Positions 7,290 through 16,176 of a DNA stretch of 33,419 nt are shown piece by piece; position 1 is the stretch's first letter, and every line of letters begins with the position of its first letter. Both the position numbers and the translations under genes were made by a program. The notes under the pieces are model-generated. The model made no database searches. It had not been told where the DNA came from and was given only the letters and a program-made list of their open reading frames with translations. Source of the DNA: Candidatus Dormiibacterota bacterium (GTDB taxonomy: Bacteria > Chloroflexota > Dormibacteria > Aeolococcales > Bog-877); NCBI GenBank assembly GCA_030038765.1, contig JASHRA010000239.1, forward strand, positions 1 through 33,419, written 5' to 3'.

Positions 7290-10124
7290 ATGGCGGACGA
7301 ACTGATCCCCGGGCCCGGCGCCCGTCTCGAGCTGCTCGGTGTCCCCCGGGTGCTCCACGACGGCCGGCCGGTGCACTTCGACACCCGCAAGGCGTTGGCC
7401 CTGCTGTCCCTGCTCGCGGTCTCGGCGCGGAGCGAGGGGCGGGAGCGGCTGGCGGCCCTACTCTGGCCCGACTCCGACCCCGGCCGCGCCCGGGCCGCGC
7501 TCCGCCGCACCCTCTCGGTCACCGCCGCCGCGCTGCCCGGCTGCCTGGAGGTCACCCGGGCTGCGGTCGGGCTGCGGCCGGGGGGGGTGAGCAGCGACGT
7601 CGAGGAGTTCCGCCGGCTGCTCGCTTCGGGCACACCCGAGGACTGGGAGCGGGCCGCCGCGCTCTACCGGGACGACTTCCTGCAGGGCTTCCAGCTGCGC
7701 GACAGCTCCGACTTCGAGGAGTGGCAGCTGGCCACCTCCGAGCAGCTCCGCCTCGACCTGGGGCGCCTGCTGGAGCGGCTGGTGGAGGCGCGCCTGGCGG
7801 CCTCGGCCTTCGACGCCGCCCTGGAGCCGGCCCAGCGCTGGGTCGCCCTCGACCCCCTCCACGAGCCCGCCCACCAGGCCCTGCTGCGCATCTACGGTGC
7901 CACCGGCAGGTGGTCGGCGGCGCTGCGCCAATACCGCAGCTGCGTGCGCTGGCTCGACCAGGAGCTGGGCGTGCCTCCGCTCTCCGAGACCACCGCCCTC
8001 TACGAGGCGGCGCTGGCGCAGCGCGCCGAGGCCCCAAGGCCGCCAGCCGGGGCGGCGGAGGCGGCGCCGCCGCCCCCGGCCATCCCCATGGTGGGACGCG
8101 AGTCCGAGCTGGAGCTCCTCCTCGGCAGCTGGCGCAGCGCCCGGGCCTCGGGCCGGGTCGTGGCCCTGGTGGGAGAGCCGGGGGTGGGCAAGTCCACCCT
8201 GCTGAACCATCTCTGTGCCGAGGTCGAGGAGCAGGGGGGAGGGGTGGTCCAGGTCCGCGGGCACGACGGCGAGGCCGCCATCACCTACGCCCTCGCTGTC
8301 GACGTCCTGCGCGCCTGCGTCGCTCGCCGTCACGACCTGGCCCGCCGGCTGCCGCCGGGGGTGGCCGGGGAGGTCTCCCGACTCCTGCCCGAGCTCGACC
8401 CCCAGGGCCGGGGCCAGGACGGCGACCTCCACAGCGTCGCCGCCCTGGCCCGGCTCTACCGCGCCGTGGTCGAGACCGTGGCCTTGGCCGTGAGCGCCCC
8501 CCGGGGCGTGCCCGGGGTCCTGGTGCTCGACGACCTCCACTTCGCCGACCCCCGTTCCCTCGACCTGGTCGCCTACCTCCTCCGCCGCCTCGGCGAGCTG
8601 CCCCTGCTGGTCTGCATGGCCTGGACGCCCGGGGCCGAGCCGGCTGGCCTGGGCGAGATCCGTGGCGCCCTGGCCGAGCTGACCCAGGCGGGCCGCCTGG
8701 AGCGGCTGGTGCTGGCGCCCCTGGGGCGGGAGGCGGTGGGCCAGGTGGCCCAGGCGATCCGCCTCGGGCGGGCCGACGCCGACCGCCTCCTGGCCGCCAC
8801 CGGGGGGCTGCCCCTGCTGGTCCGGGAGTACGCCCAGGTCCTCGCCGGGGGCGCCCCCTCGGCCCTGGAGGGGGTTCCGCCGACGGTGCGCCAGCTGGTC
8901 CACGCGCGGCTCGACGCCGCCGGCGAGGCGGCGCTCCAGGTCCTCACCGCGGCCGCCATCCTGGGCGGCAACTTCGACCCCGAGCTGGCCCGGGCGGTGA
9001 GCGGACGTGGGGACGGGGAGGTCGCCGACGGCCTCGATGCGGCGGTGCGCCAGGGACTTCTGGTGGAGCGGGGGGCCAGCACCGGCGGGGCTCCCGCCTA
9101 TGACTTCGCCTACGAGGCGCTGCGCCAGCTCGCCTACGAGCGGAACAGCTGGGCGCGGCGCCGGCTGCTGCACAAGCGGGCCGCGGACGCCCTGCTCCGG
9201 CGCCGGGAGCGCGAGCCCGCCCAGGTGCCCCCGGCCCGACTCGCCGACCACCTGGAGCGGGCCGGGCTGCCGGAGGAGGCCGCCGGGTGGTGGTGGCAGG
9301 CGGCCCTCCGGGCCACCAGCCTCTATGCCCACGAGCAGGCCCACGCCGCCCTGGGGCGGGCCCTGGCCTGCGGCTACCCCCGGCTGCAGGTGCTGCTGTC
9401 CGAGGGGGACACGCTCACCTTCCTGGGCCGCTACCAGGAGGCGCTGGCGGCGCTGCGGGGAGCCTCGGCGGTGAACCAGGACCCGGTCCTGGGCAGCCAG
9501 ATCGAGCGCCGCCTGGCGGAGATCCACCACCGCCTGGGCGAGTGGAGCCTGGCCCAGGCCCACCTGGAGGCGGCCCGCAGCCAGCTGCCTGACTCGGACG
9601 CTGGCAAGCGCGCCCGCCTGGAGGCCGACCTGGCCCTGCTCTCCTACCGGCAGGGCCGGCTCGCCCAGGCCACCGGCCGTGCCCGCCGCGCCCTGGCGCT
9701 GGCCGAGGGGGCCGAGGACGCCCTGGCCGCGGCCCAGGCGCTCAACGTCCTGGGCATGACCGCAGCCCACCAGGGACGCGCCGAGGAGGGGGTGGAGCTC
9801 CTGGGGCGGAGCCTGGAGCAGGCGCGGCGGGCGGGGGACATCTCGGCCCAGGTGGCCGCGCTCAACAACCTCAGCCGCAGCCTGCTCCAGTCCCAGCAGC
9901 TGGCCGGGGCCGAGGCGGCGGCGGACGAGGCGCTCCAGCTGGGGGCGGAGCTCGCCGACCGTCACCGCCTCGCCGCCCTCCACACCAACCTCGCCGATGT
10001 CCTCCACGCCCGGGGTGACCAGGAGGCGGCCGACAGCCACCTCGTGGCCTCGGCGGAGGGCTTCGCGCAGGTCGATCCGGAGGCGGGCCTGCGACCCGAG
10101 GTCTGGACGCTCGTGGAGTGGTGA
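7290..10124 (+). CDS. BTAD/AAA-ATPase/TPR transcriptional regulator (SARP/large ATP-binding type)
   Basis: A 944-residue protein. Residues 1-110 fit the winged-helix DNA-binding domain of SARP-type regulators (LELLGVPRVLHDGRPVHF, TRKALALLSLLA). Residues about 115-245 form the BTAD all-helical domain. A signalling ATPase starts near 265 (MVGRESELELLLGSW) with Walker A GEPGVGKST near 293 and Walker B VLVLDDLHFADP near 410. The last 300 residues are TPR-like helical repeats. There is no C-terminal LuxR helix-turn-helix. ATG at 7290 has GGGAG almost touching it, and TACGGT at 7278-7283 could be a -10 box for a near-leaderless mRNA. Its divergent position suggests, but does not prove, control of the partner-switching operon. 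Confidence 0.82.
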   Translation: MADELIPGPGARLELLGVPRVLHDGRPVHFDTRKALALLSLLAVSARSEGRERLAALLWPDSDPGRARAALRRTLSVTAAALPGCLEVTRAAVGLRPGGVSSDVEEFRRLLASGTPEDWERAAALYRDDFLQGFQLRDSSDFEEWQLATSEQLRLDLGRLLERLVEARLAASAFDAALEPAQRWVALDPLHEPAHQALLRIYGATGRWSAALRQYRSCVRWLDQELGVPPLSETTALYEAALAQRAEAPRPPAGAAEAAPPPPAIPMVGRESELELLLGSWRSARASGRVVALVGEPGVGKSTLLNHLCAEVEEQGGGVVQVRGHDGEAAITYALAVDVLRACVARRHDLARRLPPGVAGEVSRLLPELDPQGRGQDGDLHSVAALARLYRAVVETVALAVSAPRGVPGVLVLDDLHFADPRSLDLVAYLLRRLGELPLLVCMAWTPGAEPAGLGEIRGALAELTQAGRLERLVLAPLGREAVGQVAQAIRLGRADADRLLAATGGLPLLVREYAQVLAGGAPSALEGVPPTVRQLVHARLDAAGEAALQVLTAAAILGGNFDPELARAVSGRGDGEVADGLDAAVRQGLLVERGASTGGAPAYDFAYEALRQLAYERNSWARRRLLHKRAADALLRRREREPAQVPPARLADHLERAGLPEEAAGWWWQAALRATSLYAHEQAHAALGRALACGYPRLQVLLSEGDTLTFLGRYQEALAALRGASAVNQDPVLGSQIERRLAEIHHRLGEWSLAQAHLEAARSQLPDSDAGKRARLEADLALLSYRQGRLAQATGRARRALALAEGAEDALAAAQALNVLGMTAAHQGRAEEGVELLGRSLEQARRAGDISAQVAALNNLSRSLLQSQQLAGAEAAADEALQLGAELADRHRLAALHTNLADVLHARGDQEAADSHLVASAEGFAQVDPEAGLRPEVWTLVEW

Positions 10125-10140
10125 CGGAGCCGGTGCTCCG
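10125..10140 (+). terminator. Stem-loop immediately after the BTAD regulator
   Basis: CGGAGC (10125-10130) and GCTCCG (10135-10140) form a perfect 6-bp stem with a CGGT tetraloop that begins on the first base after the TGA of the regulator gene. No U-tract follows. It fits a GC-rich terminator or 3' end stabiliser. Confidence 0.35.
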
Positions 10141-10262
10141 GGGAGAGCCGCCCGACGCAAGGCGGGTGCCGCCTCCGAACTGGGATCCGTTCTTCGCGGA
10201 TGACTGGCGGCAAGGATCACCTCCACTGCTGGGCAGGATGAGCACTCCGCCGCGCCCCCACC

Positions 10263-10268
10263 TACACT
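10263..10268 (+). promoter_or_regulatory. Possible -10 box for the secreted-protein gene
   Basis: TACACT matches the TANNNT core of a -10 element and ends 9 nt before the GTG at 10278. No convincing -35 hexamer is visible at 16-18 nt upstream. Confidence 0.3.
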
Positions 10269-10277
10269 CGCGGCCAT

Positions 10278-10736
10278 GTGGAAGCGAGCACTTTGACTCT
10301 CCACGGATCACGGTCGCGACTGAGGCCATGGGTGCTTGCTACGTTGCTGGCGTTGACGGGAACGTCCTTGTTCGGGCTCTCAGGAGCGAGCTCTGCGGCG
10401 GCCTCGACGAGCCCGAGTCCCTACCCACAGAGTCTGTCTCCCGCGCTGACGCTGCCGGCGTTCGCCGCGGTCCCGACGCCAAATGCCTCCGCACCGATCA
10501 GCGCCTGGCAGGCGTGGGCCACGGCAGAGACCCGATGCATCGAGTCCCTTCCGATTGCTCAGCTCGTTGGCCCCGGCTACTCTCTGGTCAGTCTCAGGTT
10601 CGTCACTGTTGCGGGTGGCCCCGGCGTCGGCACTCCATCGGGCATCACGCTCACTGGAGTGGTCATAACGGCGTCGCGGACCGACGCTGCCGCCTCCGCT
10701 GAGCCCACGTCGGCGCGAAAAACTGCGGTGCCTTAG
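10278..10736 (+). CDS. Small secreted protein of unknown function
   Basis: A 152-residue frame with an N-terminal signal-peptide shape: basic SRSRLRP, hydrophobic VLATLLALTGTSLFGL, then GASSAAAS as a plausible signal peptidase I site. The mature part begins with a Ser/Pro/Ala-rich stretch, then SAWQAWATAETRCIESLPI and a beta-rich end (LRFVTVAGGPGVG, GITLTGVVIT). I recognise no family. GTG at 10278 is the best start; TACACT at 10263-10268 could be a -10 box, which would make the mRNA leaderless. Base and codon use are less GC-biased than in the neighbours, hinting at acquired or weakly selected DNA. An overlapping frame from 10118 was judged less protein-like. Confidence 0.5.
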   Translation: MEASTLTLHGSRSRLRPWVLATLLALTGTSLFGLSGASSAAASTSPSPYPQSLSPALTLPAFAAVPTPNASAPISAWQAWATAETRCIESLPIAQLVGPGYSLVSLRFVTVAGGPGVGTPSGITLTGVVITASRTDAAASAEPTSARKTAVP

Positions 10737-10807
10737 CTCTCTCGCATCTCTTCATTGCGACTAGGACACTGCGCATCGTCGGACTCTGAGCTCTCGTGGG
10801 GCCACAT

Positions 10808-10838
10808 CAAGCGCCGGGTCAACAGCCCGCGACGCTTG
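10808..10838. terminator. Hairpin between convergent genes, candidate terminator
   Basis: CAAGCG (10808-10813) pairs with CGCTTG (10833-10838), and inside it CGGG (10815-10818) pairs with CCCG (10826-10829) around the loop TCAACAG. It lies in the 231-nt gap between the secreted-protein gene and the convergent CoA-transferase gene, where a terminator for one or both would be expected. No T-run is present on either side. Confidence 0.42.
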
Positions 10839-10967
10839 CACGGAGAGGCTCCCCACACTTGGTCTCGTGGGCAGAGGAGCCTCGCGCGTGGCGAGCACAC
10901 TGAGGCACCCACCGCGGCGACGCGGCAGCGCCTCACCAAGGCTGAGCGTCCCGCCTCAGAGATCCGA

Positions 10968-12224
10968 TCATGGATCGGCGGGGTCACGGCCGGTCGTGCA
11001 CTTCCCGATGATCCCTCCCGCCTCCAGTTCGTCCAGCTGTGGCCCCTCCAGCCCGAGACGGCTGGAGAGCACACTCCGAGTGTGCTGCCCCAGCAGGGGA
11101 GCCGGACCCAGGCGACGAGGGGACGCATTGCCCATCCGGATCGGACTGCCGAAGTACCTCACCTTTCCCATCGTGGGGTGCGTGTGACTCGGCAGCATCC
11201 CCCGGAAGCGCACCTGCCCGTCCCCGACCACCTGCTTCAGCTGCCTCACCTCGGCCGACGGGATGCTGGCCTCCCGCAGCAGCCGCGCCACCTCCTTGGC
11301 TGCTCTGCTCCGCGTCCAGCCGTCGACGGCGGCGTCAACCTCGTCCATGTGGCCCACCCGCAGCGGGGTCGTACCGAGGTCGCCCCGCTCCGCCAGGTCC
11401 GGCCGTCCCAGGACCCGGCAGAGAGACTGCCAATGGGCATCCGTGACGCAGAAGACGGCCACCCATCCGTCGCTGCAGCCGTAGACGTTGTAGGGGCTCA
11501 TCGCCATGCCCCCGTGACGGTTCCCGTTCCGCTCCCGCGGGGGCAGCGTCCCCTCGAACAGACCGCCGAGGTTGGACGCCAGCGTCGGTATCACCGCGTC
11601 CTGCATCGAGACCTCGACCAGCTGGCCTGACCCTGTCCTCCCGCGCTCCAGCAGTGCCGCCAGGATGCCGAGACAGAGGTGCACGCCGCCCATGAAGTCG
11701 GCCACGGCGACGCCGGCCTTGACGGGGGGGCTGTCGGGGAAGCCGGTGACGGACATCACCCCGGTCATGGCCTGCACGGTGAGGTCCATGGCCGGCAGCT
11801 CCCGGTCGGGACCGCTCCTGCCGAAGCCGCTGCTGGAGCCCAGGATCAGGCGCTCGTTGACGGAGTGGAGGACGTCGAATCCCAGACCCAGGCGCTCCAT
11901 CACGCCGTAGGCAAAGTTCTCGATCACCACGTCGGCGGTCTGGGCCAGCGAGAGGAAGAGATCCCGACCCGGCTCCGTCTTCAGATCGATGGCGATGCCA
12001 CGCTTCCCCGCGTTCAGCATGAGGAACGGGTACGCCTCGCGCGAGGCGCTCCGCCAGCGGGTGGGCTCGCCGCCCAGCGGCTCGACCTTGACCACGTCGG
12101 CGCCGAGGTGCGCCAGCAGCAGGCCGCAGTAGGGGCCGTTGTAGATCTGTCCCAGTTCCAGGACCAGCAGGCCGGCGAGCGGTCCCCTGGTGGAGGGCCT
12201 GGCCCGCGTCCTAGGCTTCTCCAC
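10968..12224 (-). CDS. Class III CoA-transferase (CaiB/BaiF family)
   Basis: A 418-residue protein of the usual family length. It has the N-terminal signature PLAGLLVLELGQIYNGPYCG...LLAHLGADVVKVEP and the middle segment GVAVADFMGGVHLCLGIL. Asp176 there corresponds to the catalytic Asp that forms the acyl-anhydride intermediate in formyl-CoA transferase. The family moves CoA between carboxylic acids; the substrate cannot be told from sequence. GTG at 12224 is the first start after an in-frame TGA at 12228-12230. It is transcribed alone on the minus strand. Confidence 0.85.
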   Translation of the reverse strand: MEKPRTRARPSTRGPLAGLLVLELGQIYNGPYCGLLLAHLGADVVKVEPLGGEPTRWRSASREAYPFLMLNAGKRGIAIDLKTEPGRDLFLSLAQTADVVIENFAYGVMERLGLGFDVLHSVNERLILGSSSGFGRSGPDRELPAMDLTVQAMTGVMSVTGFPDSPPVKAGVAVADFMGGVHLCLGILAALLERGRTGSGQLVEVSMQDAVIPTLASNLGGLFEGTLPPRERNGNRHGGMAMSPYNVYGCSDGWVAVFCVTDAHWQSLCRVLGRPDLAERGDLGTTPLRVGHMDEVDAAVDGWTRSRAAKEVARLLREASIPSAEVRQLKQVVGDGQVRFRGMLPSHTHPTMGKVRYFGSPIRMGNASPRRLGPAPLLGQHTRSVLSSRLGLEGPQLDELEAGGIIGKCTTGRDPADP

Positions 12225-12512
12225 CGCTCACCGTGCGCTCCGGACACCGGAGCTGACCGCGGCGGCGCGCGGCCGCCTGCGACGGTCCACGACAGACCTG
12301 AGTAGGGAGCGCACAGCGGGCGGGGAGCGATGACCGCCGAGCGCCGCGAGTGCGACCGTCGCTCGCTGCCGGGCGCCCTGTGCTGGCCACGCTGGTGGGT
12401 AGCCTACCTGCCCGCGCGCGCGACCGGCCCACACCCTCGCACACCTCCCTCCCGGCCCGTGCCTGCCTGCCCTCGGGCCCGGGGCGGCCGGTTGGCGGCC
12501 CGGGAGGTCGAG

Positions 12513-13514
12513 TCAGTGGGCGCCGTCGGCGCCGTGCCCGGCGGGCACCAGCTCGGCCTCGGGCGGGGGACCGGGCGCGGTCCCCTCACCGAAGGGGCTG
12601 CCGCCCAGCCTCTCGCGCCCGTGGGGCAGGAGCCAGCCACTCTGATCCGGTCCCAGCGGCACCACCTGGGTCGGGTTTATGTCCCGGTGGACAACGTAGT
12701 AGTGGCGCTTGATGTGCTCGAAGTCGATGGTGTCGCCGAAGCCCGGGGTCTGGAAGAGGTCGCGCGCGTAGGCCCAGAGCACCGGCATCTCGGTCAGCTT
12801 GCTCCGGTTGCACTTGAAGTGGCCGTGGTAGACGGCGTCGAAGCGAACCAGGGTGCAGAAGAGGCGGACGTCCGCCTCGCTGATGCTCTCGCCCACCAGG
12901 TAGCGACGCTGGCGGAGCCGCTCCCCGAGCCAGTCCAGGCGCTCGAAGAGGCGGCGGTAGGCGTCCTCGTAGGCTCGCTGCGAGCGGGCGAAGCCGGCCC
13001 GGTAGACGCCGTCGTTGACGTCCTCGTAGATCACCTGCGAGAGCTCGTCGATCTGGCCCCGGAGCGCCTCCGGGTAGAGCTCCGGGGCTCCCGGGCGGTG
13101 CAGCTCGCGCCACTCCGTCTCCAGGTCCAGCGTGATGCGGTGGAGGTCGTTGGTGACAACCCTGCCGCTCCCGACGTCGACGATGGCGGGCACGATGACG
13201 CCCCGGTCGTAGCCGGGCACGGCGCGCTCGTAGGCCTCGGCCAGGCGCTCGATGCCGAGCACCGGGTCCCGGCCTCCCGGGTCGAGGTCGAAGGTCCAGC
13301 TGCGGGCGTCGTGGGTGGGGCCGGCGATGGCGAGGGAGATGACCGGCTCCAGGCCCAGGAGCCGGCGCACGATCACGGCCCGGTTGGCCCAGGGACAGGC
13401 CCGCGACACCACCAGGCGGTAGCGGCCGGGCTCGACCGGCCAGCCCTCGCGCCCGTCGGCGGTGATCCGGGCCCGCAGGTAGCGGGTGTCGCGCTCGAAG
13501 TTGCCGGTCGCCAC
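12513..13514 (-). CDS. Glutathionyl-hydroquinone reductase-like (Xi-class GST, YqjG/ECM4 family)
   Basis: A 333-residue protein. The thioredoxin-like part carries VVSRACPWANR with the nucleophilic Cys40 of the CPWA motif, diagnostic for Xi-class enzymes. Further family signatures are SLAIAGPTHDARSWTF, the Y-rich segment YEDVNDGVYRAGFA, RYLVGESISEADVRLFCTLVRFDAVYHGHFKCN and IKRHYYVVHRDINPT. The family reduces S-conjugated hydroquinones using glutathione; organisms of this type may use another thiol. GTG at 13514 is chosen; TATGTT ends about 6 nt upstream, compatible with a leaderless mRNA, and no ribosome binding site is seen. The C-terminal 30 residues are low-complexity and extend beyond the family norm. 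Confidence 0.85.
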   Translation of the reverse strand: MATGNFERDTRYLRARITADGREGWPVEPGRYRLVVSRACPWANRAVIVRRLLGLEPVISLAIAGPTHDARSWTFDLDPGGRDPVLGIERLAEAYERAVPGYDRGVIVPAIVDVGSGRVVTNDLHRITLDLETEWRELHRPGAPELYPEALRGQIDELSQVIYEDVNDGVYRAGFARSQRAYEDAYRRLFERLDWLGERLRQRRYLVGESISEADVRLFCTLVRFDAVYHGHFKCNRSKLTEMPVLWAYARDLFQTPGFGDTIDFEHIKRHYYVVHRDINPTQVVPLGPDQSGWLLPHGRERLGGSPFGEGTAPGPPPEAELVPAGHGADGAH

Positions 13515-13658
13515 CGGCCCAACATAGCGGCCCCGTCGGCGGGGACCGCCGGGACTGCTAGGCTGGCCCCAGCAGGGCGCCGGCTCCAGGTGGTCCCGGA
13601 CGCGGGCGCCGGCGCGGCGCGGGCCCGGCGGCCCGCCGGCAGTGAAGGAGATCCCAAC

Positions 13659-14645
13659 ATGGAAATGCCCTACCGACGTCTCGGCCGCTCCGGGCTCAAG
13701 GTGAGCCTGCTCTCGCTGGGGTCATGGGTCAGCTTCGGGACCCAGGTGGACGAGGACCGGGCCCTGGACTGCATGACGGCGGCCCACGAGGCCGGCGTCA
13801 ACTTCTTCGACAACGCCGAGGTCTACGCCGGCGGGGAGTCGGAGCGGATCATGGGCCGGGCCCTGGCCCGGGCCGGCTGGGGCCGCACCAGCTACGTCGT
13901 CTCGACCAAGTTCTTCTGGGGCATCGACGGCGGTGTCAACAGCAGTGACACGCTCAACCGCAAGTACCTGCTGCAGGCCATCGAGGGCTCCCTGGGGCGG
14001 TTCGGCCTGGACTTCGTCGACCTCGCCTTCTGCCACCGGGCCGACCCCCAGACGCCCATCGAGGAGACGGTCTGGGCCATGCACGACATCGTCAGCTCGG
14101 GGCGGGCTCTCTACTGGGGCACCTCGGAGTGGAGCGCGGACGAGATCCGGGCCGCGATGGAGATCGCGGAGCGCCACCACCTCCACAAGCCGGTGATGGA
14201 GCAGCCCCAGTACAACCTGCTCAACCGCAAGAAGGTGGAGCAGGACTACCTGCGCCTCTACCAGGACTGGGGCCTGGGCCTCACCACCTGGAGCCCGCTG
14301 GCCTCGGGTCTGCTGACCGGCAAGTACCTGAACGGGATCCCCGAGGGCAGCCGGGGCAGCCTCCAGGGCTACGAGTGGCTGCGGGAGATGCTGCTGGACC
14401 GGGAGGCCAACCAGAAGGTGGAGCGGCTCAAGGGGCTGGCCGACGAGCTCGGCTGCACCCTGGCCCAGCTGGCCCTCGCCTGGTGCGCCCACAACCCCCA
14501 CGTCTCCACCGTGATCACCGGGGCCACCAGCGTCGAGCAGGTGCGGCAGAACCTGGGTGCGCTGGAGGTGCTGGAGCGGCTCAGCCCGGAGCTGCTGGCC
14601 CGGATCGACGAGATCTTCCCCGCCCCGCCCCCGCCTGAGGACTGA
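13659..14645 (+). CDS. Aldo/keto reductase, potassium-channel beta-subunit-like
   Basis: A 328-residue TIM-barrel NADPH-dependent oxidoreductase. The catalytic tetrad is visible: Asp51 and Tyr56 (FFDNAEVYAGGESE), Lys84 (VSTKFFWG) and His126 (LAFCHRADP). The cofactor end reads VITGATSVEQVRQNLGALEVL. Overall it is closest to the Kv-beta/YghZ branch (YRRLGRSGLKVS, YWGTSEWSADEI, QPQYNLLNRKKVE). ATG at 13659 has AAGGAG 8 nt upstream. It is divergent from the hydroquinone reductase gene; both are redox enzymes and may share the 144-nt promoter region. Substrate unknown. Confidence 0.9.
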   Translation: MEMPYRRLGRSGLKVSLLSLGSWVSFGTQVDEDRALDCMTAAHEAGVNFFDNAEVYAGGESERIMGRALARAGWGRTSYVVSTKFFWGIDGGVNSSDTLNRKYLLQAIEGSLGRFGLDFVDLAFCHRADPQTPIEETVWAMHDIVSSGRALYWGTSEWSADEIRAAMEIAERHHLHKPVMEQPQYNLLNRKKVEQDYLRLYQDWGLGLTTWSPLASGLLTGKYLNGIPEGSRGSLQGYEWLREMLLDREANQKVERLKGLADELGCTLAQLALAWCAHNPHVSTVITGATSVEQVRQNLGALEVLERLSPELLARIDEIFPAPPPPED

Positions 14646-14674
14646 GCCGGGGCGGCTCCCGCGGCGGCCCCGGC
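14646..14674. terminator. Bidirectional terminator-like hairpin between convergent genes
   Basis: GCCGGGGC (14646-14653) and GCCCCGGC (14667-14674) are perfect 8-bp arms around a 13-nt loop. They fill the 33-nt gap between the aldo/keto reductase stop and the flavin oxidase stop. Position and symmetry suit termination of both genes; there is no T-run. Confidence 0.45.
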
Positions 14675-14678
14675 GGGC

Positions 14679-16067
14679 TCAGTCCCGGACCGAGAGGCCG
14701 AAGCGGAAGAGGCCCTCCGGGTCGTAGCGCTGGGCCAGGGCGCGGAGCCGCTGGTAGTTGTCCGGGGTCCAGGCCCGGGCGCGGTCGGCGGCGTCCCCGG
14801 GCTGGCCGTGGAAGTTCGCGAAGGTGTGGCCGGTCGACCAAGGGCGGACAGCCTCCACGACCGCGTCCAGGGACGCGGCCAGCCCAGGGGCCGTCTCCGG
14901 TGTGAGGACGCCCACGGCGAAGACGGTGAAGGCGGCGTCCCGAGCCCCGATGGCATTGCCACCCTCAGGCTCGCGGGACAGCTCCCCGCCCAGCAGGCGC
15001 AGCTCACAGACCAGGATCGGCACCCTCTGCTCCGGCCCGACCACTCCCAGGAGCGCCTCGACCGCCTCCGGCGGCAGCTCCCGGAGCAGGCCGCCCCGCT
15101 CCTCGTAGGGGAGGGGGGAATCGGGGTCCATGTGGACCGAGTCGAGGGCGGAGTAGGGGATGCGCTGAACGCCGTCGATCAGTGCCGGGGCCAGCCCCCG
15201 CATGGGCTCCAGCAGGCGCGCCCCCTCGGCGTCCTCGCCCAGGTGGCAGAAGCGCAGCTGGACCACGGTCTGGCCCCGGAGCGGCTCGGGTAGCTGGGGC
15301 AGCGGCGGCAGTCGCAGGACCGCCACCGACCCGGCACTGTCGGTGCCCAGCGTCGAGGCCCAGGCGGGGAAGGCGCGCAGCACCTCGGCGATGTGGTCCT
15401 GGCCGTAGAAGATGCAGCCCCCGTAGACCGACGCCACCTGGGGCAGCGAGATGGTGAGCGAGGTCACCACTCCGAGGTTGCCCTTGCCTCCGCGCAGGCC
15501 CCAGAAGAGGTCCGGGTTGTGCTCCCGGTCCACCCGCCTGACCTCCCCGTCCCCGGTGACCACCTCCAGCTCCTCCACGTGGTCCGCGGCGAAGCCGAAG
15601 GCGCGGCCCAGCACCGGCAGGCCCCCGCCCAGGCAGAAGCCGGTGACCCCGACCCCGGAGGAGGAGCCGCAGAGGGCGGCCAGCCCGTAGGGGGCGGCCG
15701 CCTCCATCACCTGCTTCCAGGTAACCCCGGGACCGACCGTGACGGAGTGGCGCTCTGGGTCCAGGCGCAACTCCTGCATGCGCCGGGTGCTGATCAGCAG
15801 CCCCCGGTCGATGGTGGTGGGCCCGAGGGCGCAGCCGTGGCCGGTGGAGAGAACTCCCACCGGCAGCCCCTGCTCGCCAGCGTAGCGGACGGCCTCGGCG
15901 ACGTCGTCGCGGTCGGCGGCGCAGACCAAGAGCTGGGGATGGGGCACCGCGGCCAGGTTGAAGGCTGAGCACTCCTCCTCCCAGTCCGCGCCGCCTGGCG
16001 CCTGGACGGATCCCCTGAGGCGCTCCCCAAGGGCCCGGACGTGATCTTGCGCGCCCCCTACTGGCAC
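14679..16067 (-). CDS. FAD-linked oxidase of BBE type (FAD_binding_4 plus BBE)
   Basis: A 462-residue flavoenzyme. The N-terminal PCMH FAD domain (about residues 40-215) includes LPVGVLSTGHGCALG, with His77 at the position that binds FAD covalently in this family, then VGPGVTWKQVMEAA and CGSSSGVGVTGFCLGGGLP. The C-terminal end DNYQRLRALAQRYDPEGLFRFG is the BBE domain. A second cysteinyl link as in berberine bridge enzyme is not clearly present, though a Cys lies in the CGSSSGVGVTG loop. No signal peptide, so cytoplasmic. Such enzymes oxidise sugars, alkaloid-like or polyketide substrates; the substrate is unknown. GTG at 16067 is preceded by GGAGGAGGAG at a short spacing. Confidence 0.87.
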   Translation of the reverse strand: MPVGGAQDHVRALGERLRGSVQAPGGADWEEECSAFNLAAVPHPQLLVCAADRDDVAEAVRYAGEQGLPVGVLSTGHGCALGPTTIDRGLLISTRRMQELRLDPERHSVTVGPGVTWKQVMEAAAPYGLAALCGSSSGVGVTGFCLGGGLPVLGRAFGFAADHVEELEVVTGDGEVRRVDREHNPDLFWGLRGGKGNLGVVTSLTISLPQVASVYGGCIFYGQDHIAEVLRAFPAWASTLGTDSAGSVAVLRLPPLPQLPEPLRGQTVVQLRFCHLGEDAEGARLLEPMRGLAPALIDGVQRIPYSALDSVHMDPDSPLPYEERGGLLRELPPEAVEALLGVVGPEQRVPILVCELRLLGGELSREPEGGNAIGARDAAFTVFAVGVLTPETAPGLAASLDAVVEAVRPWSTGHTFANFHGQPGDAADRARAWTPDNYQRLRALAQRYDPEGLFRFGLSVRD

Positions 16068-16176
16068 TGCTCCTCCTCCCTGCCGGGGCGGCCTCTACCG
16101 CCCTCCAAGACCGCCGGCCCGGCCCCTGGGCGCGAGCCAGGGACAGTCTAGGTGCACTTGCCGGACGAGCCGCTCG

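Noticed and set aside
7458..10304. A 948-codon minus-strand frame antisense to the BTAD regulator
   Set aside because: Shadow of a clearly recognised gene; no domain seen.
10118..10702. A 194-codon plus-strand frame overlapping the BTAD stop and the secreted-protein gene
   Set aside because: The first 40 residues look acceptable but the rest is His/Arg/Cys-rich and unlike protein; the overlapping frame with a signal peptide is better.
12330..13658. In-frame N-terminal extension of the aldo/keto reductase by more than 400 codons
   Set aside because: The extension is antisense to the hydroquinone reductase gene; the ATG at 13659 has a ribosome binding site and gives the normal family length.
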